This document shows, in pieces, positions 57,902-64,000 of a stretch of 64,000 nucleotides of DNA. The stretch is from Paenibacillus taichungensis (lineage in GTDB: Bacteria; Bacillota; Bacilli; Paenibacillales; Paenibacillaceae): the NCBI RefSeq assembly GCF_003287275.1, contig NZ_QEVW01000006.1, positions 1 through 64,000 on the forward strand, given 5' to 3'. A program made the translations under genes and the position numbers. How positions within the stretch are numbered: position 1 is the first letter of the stretch; every line of letters starts with the position of its first letter. Below the pieces are notes generated by a model. The model ran no database searches, was not told where the DNA came from, and saw only the letters and a list, made by a program, of their open reading frames with translations.

Positions 57902-58055
57902 CTAATTTGTCCCTCCGGTATGTTCTTCATGTTCAGCATTACCAAATATGCCTAATCATCATTCATAGGCCCCGATAAATCCTGTATATTATATCATCAC
58001 CTACACCGAATTACACCATCAAAGGGCACTCAATCATTACAGAAAACCGAATCCT

Positions 58056-58092
58056 ATAAAAATAGGACCGGAAAAATGAGTCTTCCGGTCCT
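58056..58092 (-). terminator. Intrinsic terminator downstream of glyA
   Basis: Stem AGGACCGGAA/TTCCGGTCCT with loops and T-rich tails on both strands (TATTTTTATAGG on the minus strand, CTTTTTGC on the plus strand). It lies about 240 bp after glyA, beyond structured repeat copy D. Confidence 0.8.
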
Positions 58093-58152
58093 TTTTGCTC
58101 TCGCTGTTATGTCAGTTGAATGTTAAAAAATGTGTAAACACTATGAAGCTCC

Positions 58153-58270
58153 GCAAATCGAACGACCTTCTGATCGCTGTTATCCCCAGAATTCTTTTAA
58201 TCCATTAATAAATGGTGGAATTCCGGTGATAAAGGCGAGCGCTACGCTTCTTCAGGTTCTTTCGGTTTGC
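58153..58270 (+). repeat. Dispersed structured repeat, copy D
   Basis: The outer stem GCAAATCGAA/TTCGGTTTGC, the conserved blocks TGATCGCTG and AAAGGCGAGCGCTACGCTTCTTCAG (shown once, with one change from copies A and B), and the inner stem TTATC-CC-GAATTC/GAATTC-GG-GATAA are all present. It lies in the glyA 3' region, before the terminator. Confidence 0.85.
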
Positions 58271-58329
58271 TCCGTCTGCATGTTTACATGAAGAACATCT
58301 CAAATACAAACACCATGAGCAAGTTTTTT

Positions 58330-59577
58330 TTAGTATTTAAGGTCTGTGTAGAGTGGGAATTTGTCGGTAAGCGCCGTTACTTCAGCACGGGCTTCGTCCA
58401 ATTTAGCTGCATCTTTAGGGTTTTTCAATGTTTTGGCAATGATCTTACCAATAGCTACCATCGCTTCTTCATTCATACCACGGGAAGTTGCTGCAGGTGT
58501 ACCGATACGGATACCGCTCGTTACAAATGGGCTGGTTGGATCAAACGGAATTGCATTTTTGTTCACGGTAATGCCGATGGAATCAAGTACATGCTCGGCT
58601 TCTTTACCTGTGATATTCACGCTGCGTGTGTCGATCAGCATCAAGTGGTTGTCTGTACCACCGGATACGATGTTCAATCCTTCAGCGATCAATGTTTCAG
58701 CCAGAACCTGTGCGTTTTTCACGACATTCTCTGCATACGTTTTGAACGAAGGTTGCAATGCTTCACCGAATGCTACCGCTTTGGAAGCAATCACGTGCAT
58801 CAAAGGTCCACCTTGGGAACCCGGGAATACCGCTTTATCAATCGCTGCTGCCCAAGCTTTGCGGCACAGAATCATACCACCACGAGGTCCACGCAGCGTT
58901 TTGTGTGTAGTTGTCGTTACGAAATGCGCATGTGGAACCGGGCTTGGATGCAAACCAGCAGCAACCAGTCCTGCGATGTGAGCCATATCCACCATGAACA
59001 AAGCGCCTACATCATTGGCGATGGAAGCCAGCTTTTCAAAATCAATGGTACGCGGATATGCACTTGCACCTGCAACGATCATACGAGGGCGATGTTTAAA
59101 TGCCGCTTTGCGCACTTCATCATAATCAATCAGGAATGTATCTTCTTGTACACCGTATGCCACGAAATTGTACAGCAAACCGGAAGCGTTAACCGGGCTA
59201 CCATGTGTGAGGTGTCCGCCATGTGCAAGGTTCATACCCAGAACGGTATCACCTGGTTTCAGAGCCGCAAGGTATACTGCCATGTTCGCTTGTGCACCGG
59301 AGTGAGGTTGAACATTCACATGTTCTGCTCCAAACAATTCTTTGGCACGATCACGCGCGATATCTTCTACGATATCAACATGCTCACAACCACCGTAGTA
59401 ACGTTTGCCCGGATATCCTTCAGCGTACTTGTTGGTAAGTACAGATCCCATTGCCTCGATAACCGCTTCGCTTACGATGTTCTCAGACGCGATCAGCTCA
59501 ATGTTGTTTTGTTGACGTTTCAGTTCAAGATTCATCGCTTCCAGTACTGCCGGGTCATTCTTGCGCAATTGTTCCAT
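58330..59577 (-). CDS. glyA: Serine hydroxymethyltransferase
   Basis: 415 residues, normal length. GlyA is the PLP enzyme that interconverts serine and glycine and charges tetrahydrofolate with one-carbon units. The PLP lysine lies in [42 protein letters not shown] and [15 protein letters not shown] are hallmark motifs. GGGAGG precedes the ATG. Structured repeats flank the gene on both sides (E upstream, D downstream). Confidence 0.98.
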   Translation of the reverse strand: MEQLRKNDPAVLEAMNLELKRQQNNIELIASENIVSEAVIEAMGSVLTNKYAEGYPGKRYYGGCEHVDIVEDIARDRAKELFGAEHVNVQPHSGAQANMAVYLAALKPGDTVLGMNLAHGGHLTHGSPVNASGLLYNFVAYGVQEDTFLIDYDEVRKAAFKHRPRMIVAGASAYPRTIDFEKLASIANDVGALFMVDMAHIAGLVAAGLHPSPVPHAHFVTTTTHKTLRGPRGGMILCRKAWAAAIDKAVFPGSQGGPLMHVIASKAVAFGEALQPSFKTYAENVVKNAQVLAETLIAEGLNIVSGGTDNHLMLIDTRSVNITGKEAEHVLDSIGITVNKNAIPFDPTSPFVTSGIRIGTPAATSRGMNEEAMVAIGKIIAKTLKNPKDAAKLDEARAEVTALTDKFPLYTDLKY

Positions 59578-59648
59578 GATTAAATTCCTCCCAGGTATAA
59601 GTGAAGTTATAAAGCGAAACTACAGTGGTTACACTCCTGACTTCGATT

Positions 59649-59798
59649 GCATCACCATCTTCCGATCGCTGTTATCCCCAGATTTTTCTGAACTCCCTTA
59701 TAATAAGGGGGAAATCATGGGGATAGCGTATGCTTCCGATGTAGCTTTCCTTCGGAAAGCTTTCAGGCGAACGCTTCGCTTCTTCAGATTGGTGTTGC
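59649..59798 (+). repeat. Dispersed structured repeat, copy E (enlarged)
   Basis: The outer stem GCATCACCATCT/AGATTGGTGTTGC, the blocks CCGATCGCTG and GGCGAACGCTTCGCTTCTTC, and the inner stem TATCCCC-GATTT/AAATC-GGGGATA all pair. Compared with the other copies it has an extra segment of about 35 bp that holds its own hairpin (GCTTTCC-TTC-GGAAAGC). It lies 72 bp upstream of glyA. Confidence 0.8.
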
Positions 59799-59849
59799 AC
59801 TCTCCGTTTTCGTGTAAAGTCTAATTTGGCTTTATATAGGTTGAAGATA

Positions 59850-60443
59850 TCAGTCACAAAATGTCGAATCTGGTTGCTCTTCCATACGATACACTGCACG
59901 CTCGCCGCCAATCAACTTTGGACGAGTCAACGCTGTAGTTACACGGGCATCACCGATGTAGCGGAGTCCTGTGCGGAAGGGTACTGCCACACGCCGCAAG
60001 TGCATGCCAATCATCGTCTCCCCAATATCCAGTCCCGCATGGGCCTGCACATGTTCAGCCAGGCATGGATCGGTCAGTGAGCGATACGCTGCGGATGCCA
60101 TGGAACCGCCTGCTTTGGGCACAGGTACTGCACCCACTTCAGTCAATCCAAGCCGTGTAAGCAGAGAACGCTCCATAACCAGTGCACGGTTCAGGTGCTC
60201 ACAGCATTGGAATACAACATCAAAACCAAACTCCTGCTGCACCTCACGTATACCCGCAAGAAGCTGCTGCGCTACTTCAACCGCACCGCTTGTACCAATC
60301 CGTTTGCCTGCAACTTCACTTGTACTTGTACCGATCACAACGATCTGTCCAGTTCCAAGCTGTCCGGCAAGCGCCAGTTCACGCAGAATGGATGCGGTCT
60401 GTTCATGCAATCCGGGTTGTTCCGAATCTAACTCAATAGTCAT
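59850..60443 (-). CDS. ywlG: DUF436 / TIGR01440 family protein YwlG
   Basis: About 197 residues from the ATG at 60443, eight bases after GGGAGG; an in-frame ATG at 60467 is the alternative. Conserved parts include IGTSTSEVAGKRIGTSGA, FQCCEHLNRALVMER and VPKAGGSMASAAY. The family has no established function to my knowledge. The order ywlE-ywlG-glyA matches Bacillus, except that rpiB (ywlF), normally between ywlE and ywlG, is missing. Confidence 0.92.
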   Translation of the reverse strand: MTIELDSEQPGLHEQTASILRELALAGQLGTGQIVVIGTSTSEVAGKRIGTSGAVEVAQQLLAGIREVQQEFGFDVVFQCCEHLNRALVMERSLLTRLGLTEVGAVPVPKAGGSMASAAYRSLTDPCLAEHVQAHAGLDIGETMIGMHLRRVAVPFRTGLRYIGDARVTTALTRPKLIGGERAVYRMEEQPDSTFCD

Positions 60444-60548
60444 CCTATCGCCTCCCGATAAAATCATGCCCGGCTTCCTCTTGGCTGCCCTTGGTATTCT
60501 TGCATGGCATTTCAGGTACTATTATAGCGAATAATCAGATGAAAGACG

Positions 60549-60588
60549 AAAAAAAGAGCAGTCTGCGGGTAACGCAGAATTGCTCTTT
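60549..60588 (-). terminator. Intrinsic terminator after ywlE
   Basis: Minus-strand stem AGAGCA-TTCTGCG/CGCAGA-TGCTCT with a small loop and T7. It lies about 190 bp after ywlE. The remaining interval 60589-60779 holds no convincing gene, and no rpiB. Confidence 0.88.
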
Positions 60589-60779
60589 TGCCCAGGCGAC
60601 CGGCCGTTTGTTCCGGTGCTCCATCGTGGTTATGTCCACTTCGTCGCCAGTTACACCGGATCCCTGTTTTCCCATCCATCATAAAACAACCTGCGTTTAA
60701 AATCAACGGGTAATTTACATCCCGTGTACGTTTTTTATATCGTAATCCACCGGTAGCTCGTATGATTAAACGAATCCAA

Positions 60780-61352
60780 TTAACCCAGCTTGTCCAAAAG
60801 TCTGTCGAGCGCGGTCCGAATCTCTGCCGCAGCTATGTTGTAATCATCGCGACTGCCGCCAAACGGGTCGGAAATATCAAAGCTCGGAATCCGCTGTCTG
60901 ATCTCGATTGCCCGTTCACGTTCAGATGCCAAAATCTCCTGACCTAGCGCACGTTTCATCTCCAATGTCGCAAACAGGCTGTCCAGTTCCTGAAGATCAT
61001 TCAGGACTTGTTCGTCATTTTCCACATACTCTTTCAAGGTATAGGTCTTGTGTACAGAGTCGGGAAAAACCTGCATGACATGCTGTTTATGACTGCGTGT
61101 CAACGTGAGAATCAGATCGGCCCAACCGACCAAGTTGGAGCTAAGGAGCGTCGAATGAGGTGGTCCATCAACGTTGTGATCCCTTAATACGGCCTCCGCA
61201 TGACGGGAAATCGGCATGCCCGTTGTTGCGGCTACACCTGCGGAACGAACATCCACCTGAATGCCCCGCTCAGACGCCAGTTTACGTAAAAGTCCCTCCG
61301 CCATGGGGCTGCGACATGTATTCCCTGTACATACAAACAAAATATGTTTCAT
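60780..61352 (-). CDS. ywlE: Low-molecular-weight protein arginine phosphatase YwlE
   Basis: 190 residues from the ATG at 61352 (GGGGAGG upstream); an in-frame ATG at 61370 is less likely. The phosphatase P-loop VCTGNTCRSPMAEGLL begins at about residue 7, with nucleophile Cys8. The Thr in CTGNTCRS is the feature that distinguishes arginine phosphatases from phosphotyrosine enzymes. The general-acid Asp is in ISDPFGGS. In Bacillus, YwlE reverses McsB-made phosphoarginine marks. At 190 residues it is longer than the usual 150, with an extra helical part near 110-150. Confidence 0.93.
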   Translation of the reverse strand: MKHILFVCTGNTCRSPMAEGLLRKLASERGIQVDVRSAGVAATTGMPISRHAEAVLRDHNVDGPPHSTLLSSNLVGWADLILTLTRSHKQHVMQVFPDSVHKTYTLKEYVENDEQVLNDLQELDSLFATLEMKRALGQEILASERERAIEIRQRIPSFDISDPFGGSRDDYNIAAAEIRTALDRLLDKLG

Positions 61353-61479
61353 TGTGGTTAGCCTCCCCATTTTGCAAATGTTGTCGAATCATGTTTGAAA
61401 CACCATCTGAACCAATGATGAATCTCATAACTATATATTGAAGACTGCACTAGGCTGTAATCATGGTTAACGTCGTTTT

Positions 61480-62046
61480 TTAAAATATAAACAAAAGTCC
61501 AAAAGCGAGCAAGATCGCTCCGCCAACCGCTTCCCCGTAATCGCCCATATTTTGGCTCACACGCCGTCCCAACAACAGACCCATAACGGACATTATTCCA
61601 CCACAGACACCAAAAGCCAGTACTGTTAACACCAAGTCACTGCTGAACATGCCGAGCGAGACTCCAACGGAAAACGAATCCACACTGACACTTAGTGAGA
61701 ATAGAATCACACCGAGCAGAGATCGATGATCCACCAGTTTGGTGTCTCCCTCCCGGAAAGCGTTCAAAATCATATGGGCGCCGAGCAGGACCAGCAGACC
61801 GCCAGCTGCATACGTCGTAATGTCACCAAGCAGGGAACTGACGTATTTGCCCGTATACATACCGATGAGCGGCATGATGATGTGAAACAGGGCCGTTACG
61901 GTACTGATTCGCAATACGTCTCTCAGACGAATACCCTTCATGCCAATCCCGATGCCGAGTGAGAACGCGTCGAGTCCGAGAGCGACGGCCATAATCAAAA
62001 TGGTTACCAACTGCCCTACATGGGCAGACACATCCCACATCCCCAT
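61480..62046 (-). CDS. mntP: Manganese efflux pump MntP
   Basis: 188 residues with six predicted membrane helices in two related halves. The conserved acidic motifs are ALGLDAFSLGIGIG in helix 1 and SVSVDSFSVGVSLG in helix 4. MntP exports Mn2+. An ATG two codons in (62040) is an alternative start; a GGGGG run lies before both. No yybP-ykoY manganese riboswitch could be recognised in the 165 bp upstream. The place between ywlE and ywlC matches Bacillus ywlD. Confidence 0.93.
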   Translation of the reverse strand: MGMWDVSAHVGQLVTILIMAVALGLDAFSLGIGIGMKGIRLRDVLRISTVTALFHIIMPLIGMYTGKYVSSLLGDITTYAAGGLLVLLGAHMILNAFREGDTKLVDHRSLLGVILFSLSVSVDSFSVGVSLGMFSSDLVLTVLAFGVCGGIMSVMGLLLGRRVSQNMGDYGEAVGGAILLAFGLLFIF

Positions 62047-62212
62047 ACCCCCAAGTCACGTAAAGGTTCTTGTACACCATATGCGGACAAGAACATAAAC
62101 ATGACCTGAGAAGACTTTTTGCATTGCTGGCATTCAAAGAATGAATGGCTGTCGTGGCTGGAGGGCAGGTGCCAGAGGGAAATATTCATAACGATATTAT
62201 GGAAAAAGGGAG

Positions 62213-63406
62213 CTATCGGTCACCGACCTGAATGAGTCGGTGACCTGCCGCCTTGAGCAGCCGGTTCATAACGGCTGCTCCCAGCCCTTCGCGCGAGCAG
62301 GCTTCAGCCACAATATATGTGGCCCCCTGCTCATCGCAGCTGCGCAGCGCGGCGTACAGCCGGCGCGCTGCTTCTTCCAGCTCGCTGGCTTCGCCCAGCG
62401 AGAACACGGCATCGGCGCGGTACTGCTCCGCGTGCTCGGCGAACGCCAGCACCGCGGTGCGCTCCCCGCGCTGCGCCGCCTCTGCGAGGGCGGCGCTGAT
62501 CCAGGCCGCCACCGCTGCGGGCGGCCCCTCCACCACGCACAACGCACCTGTGGGCGCGTAGTGCGTGTACTTCATGCCCGGCGAGCGCGGCGCCGGGCTG
62601 TCATCGCCACCGGGCCCCTCGGCGAGCAGCGCCGGGTCCGTGGCGACACGGGCGGCAACGGCGGACAATTGTTCCGCCGTAATGCCGCCAGGGCGCAGGA
62701 TGGTGACGGTACCGTCGTCACCGACCTGCACCACCGTGGACTCGACGCCCACCCCGGTGGGGCCGCCGTCCACGATGCCGCCGATGCGGCCTGCCAGATC
62801 CTCGCGCACATGTGCGGCGAGGGTCGGGCTTGGCCGCCCGGAGCGGTTGGCGCTTGGCGCGGCGACTGGGCATTCCGCCGCCGCGATCAACTGCAAGGCC
62901 ACCGGATGATCCGGCATCCGCACGGCCACCGTGTCCAAACCGGCGGTAACCCGCGGGGATACCGCCCCTGGCCTAACCGGCAGCACAAGCGTAAGCGGCC
63001 CTGGCCAGAAGGCCGCCATCAGGGCCTCCGCTGTGCCATTCACTTCCGTGACCAGTGAATCCAACTGGTCACGCTGTGCAATATGAACAATCAGCGGATT
63101 GTCCGAAGGCCGCCCCTTGGCTGCAAATACAGCTTCCACCGCAGCTGTACTGCGAGCATCTGCACCCAGACCGTATACCGTCTCGGTTGGGAAGGCCACG
63201 GTTTGTCCTTGACGAAGACAGGCTGCGGCATCCTCCAAGTCAGCGAGCGCCTGCTTATACACACTTTCTTTTGCCACATTATCCGTGTTCTCATCGGTTA
63301 CCAGTACATTGACATCCCACATACTCGTAACCATTTCCTCTGTATTTTCACCGTTCTCCATACCTTTCATGGTAGACTGATGCAATTGCTCGTTCTCTCT
63401 CGTCAT
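62213..63406 (-). CDS. tsaC: Threonylcarbamoyl-AMP synthase (Sua5/YwlC type)
   Basis: 397 residues, containing the YrdC domain (about 50-245) and a C-terminal Sua5 domain (about 270-397). It makes threonylcarbamoyl-AMP for the t6A modification of tRNA. TVAFPTETVYGLGADA, AAKGRPSDNPLIVHI and APSANRSGRPSPT line the active site, and SPGMKYTHYAP opens the Sua5 domain. The N-terminal 45 residues are poorly conserved, so the start at 63406 is not certain. The DNA from about 62300 to 63000 is markedly GC-rich, coding an Ala-rich linker region. Confidence 0.95.
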   Translation of the reverse strand: MTRENEQLHQSTMKGMENGENTEEMVTSMWDVNVLVTDENTDNVAKESVYKQALADLEDAAACLRQGQTVAFPTETVYGLGADARSTAAVEAVFAAKGRPSDNPLIVHIAQRDQLDSLVTEVNGTAEALMAAFWPGPLTLVLPVRPGAVSPRVTAGLDTVAVRMPDHPVALQLIAAAECPVAAPSANRSGRPSPTLAAHVREDLAGRIGGIVDGGPTGVGVESTVVQVGDDGTVTILRPGGITAEQLSAVAARVATDPALLAEGPGGDDSPAPRSPGMKYTHYAPTGALCVVEGPPAAVAAWISAALAEAAQRGERTAVLAFAEHAEQYRADAVFSLGEASELEEAARRLYAALRSCDEQGATYIVAEACSREGLGAAVMNRLLKAAGHRLIQVGDR

Positions 63407-63582
63407 ATATCCATCATTCCTAAACTTCAGTAAGGTAGTTAATGCAAGTCATCCCGCTTCCGAGATGCTTTCTTCGCTTATGTTTTCTGATTACTGTAAT
63501 TATAACATATCTGCTCTGCCCAAGGATGCGGTCTGAATCTTACCAGCGATTAACATCACATAGTCTTTGACTCGAACCCATA

Positions 63583-63619
63583 ATAAAACAAAAGGGCACT
63601 TCCGTGAATCGAAGTCCCC
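63583..63619 (-). terminator. Intrinsic terminator of spoIIR
   Basis: Minus-strand stem GGGACTTC/GAAGTGCCC (one bulge) followed by TTTTGTTTTATT, about 27 bp after the stop at 63646. Confidence 0.82.
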
Positions 63620-63645
63620 TGATAAAGCTTATATCTAGCACCATA

Positions 63646-64000
63646 TTATGCAAACAATCCCGATACCCAATCCCATAATTTGACCGCCATATCCCACAGG
63701 AAGAAACGAGCTTCCGGTGTAGCTGCCTGCACAGATGCTTGTTCGTCGCCAGGCTCAGCAGCTGCTGACGCTGTTGCTGTTGAAGGCTTCGCCAGTGCGT
63801 CACCTGTTCCTGCATCAATGAAACATAATGGTGGAAACAACACACACCACCAGTTTTGCCCTTCACCTTTACCCAGTGTTATCCGCACTGCTTCATAATC
63901 TCCAGCAGGATATACGGTACCGCCATATAATTTGGTTGGAAACGGAACCACTCCAAGTTCCACCTGATATGAATAGGTTAACCCACGATTGGCAAGCTCT
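63646..64000 (-). CDS. spoIIR: Stage II sporulation protein R (N-terminus outside window)
   Basis: The last 117 residues are present, and the frame is open to the right edge. YSYQVELGVVPFPTKLYGG, YPAGDYEAVRITLG and NWWCVLFPPLCFID are the characteristic SpoIIR C-terminal blocks. SpoIIR is secreted from the forespore and triggers SpoIIGA to process pro-sigma-E in the mother cell. After these blocks comes an Ala-rich linker (ATASAAAEPGDEQASVQAA) and a final hydrophobic helix-like tail (FFLWDMAVKLWDWVSGLF). The location upstream of ywlC matches Bacillus. Confidence 0.93.
   Translation of the reverse strand, partial: ELANRGLTYSYQVELGVVPFPTKLYGGTVYPAGDYEAVRITLGKGEGQNWWCVLFPPLCFIDAGTGDALAKPSTATASAAAEPGDEQASVQAATPEARFFLWDMAVKLWDWVSGLFA

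Noticed and set aside
58267..59583. Plus-strand ORF of 438 codons opposite glyA
   Set aside because: Mirror frame of glyA; no motifs and no ribosome site.
60512..60706. Minus-strand 64-codon ORF between ywlE and ywlG
   Set aside because: It runs through the terminator hairpin, has no ribosome site and no similarity to RpiB.
62047..62212. yybP-ykoY manganese riboswitch before mntP
   Set aside because: The conserved GGGGAGUA-type core was not found in the leader.
63540..63866. Minus-strand 108-codon ORF overlapping spoIIR
   Set aside because: Out-of-frame shadow of spoIIR that continues through its terminator.

Overview
The window reads as chromosome of a spore-forming Firmicute of the Paenibacillus type. 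Support: forespore/mother-cell genes (spoIID, spoIIQ, spoIIID, spoIIR, an alpha/beta SASP), Bacillales gene order around atp, murA, mbl, degSU and comF, very large S-layer-homology (SLH) proteins with a pyruvylated cell-wall polymer gene set, and strong AGGAGG ribosome sites with frequent GTG/TTG starts. Every convincing gene lies on the minus strand, so transcription runs from base 64000 towards base 1. Plus-strand ORFs look like shadows. No tRNA, rRNA, CRISPR array, phage or transposase gene was found.

Layout in transcription order: (1) 64000-57272, the ywl/upp block: spoIIR (5' end outside the window), tsaC/sua5, mntP, ywlE, ywlG, glyA, upp. (2) 57048-55891, wecB/mnaA, which supplies UDP-ManNAc. 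(3) 55704-48181, the complete F1Fo ATP synthase operon atpZ-I-B-E-F-H-A-G-D-C. (4) 47578-36956, ywzB, murA, spoIID, spoIIQ, spoIIID, mbl, flhO, flhP, a small epuA-like gene, fabZ; then pgcA. (5) 34938-29524, a wall-polymer block: a DUF5693-like membrane protein, csaB, tagA, tagO. (6) 29360-12028, surface proteins: three SLH proteins (1322, 979 and about 1243 residues), an 870-residue secreted repeat protein, smaller exported or unknown proteins, a SASP and metK. (7) 11431-2385, a secreted phosphodiester glycosidase, degS-degU, a small membrane protein, comFA-comFC. (8) 2066-1, a secreted protein with at least six fibronectin III modules, running off the left edge.

The wall genes form a pathway. 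WecB makes UDP-ManNAc, TagO loads GlcNAc-1-P onto undecaprenyl phosphate, TagA adds ManNAc, and CsaB pyruvylates the polymer that SLH domains bind. The SLH proteins that would use this anchor are encoded directly downstream of the block. PgcA and MurA feed the same wall sugars.

The least explained signals are in non-coding DNA. Five intergenic elements (30773, 37468, 43222, 58153, 59649) share conserved blocks but have stems that change in a compensatory way from copy to copy. There is also a 4.5-unit tandem array between flhO and flhP, an alternating hairpin array inside the atp operon between atpA and atpG, and a MITE-like element between wecB and upp. Possible leader attenuators lie before metK and comFA. 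Coordinates of short sites were read by eye and may be off by a base or two.
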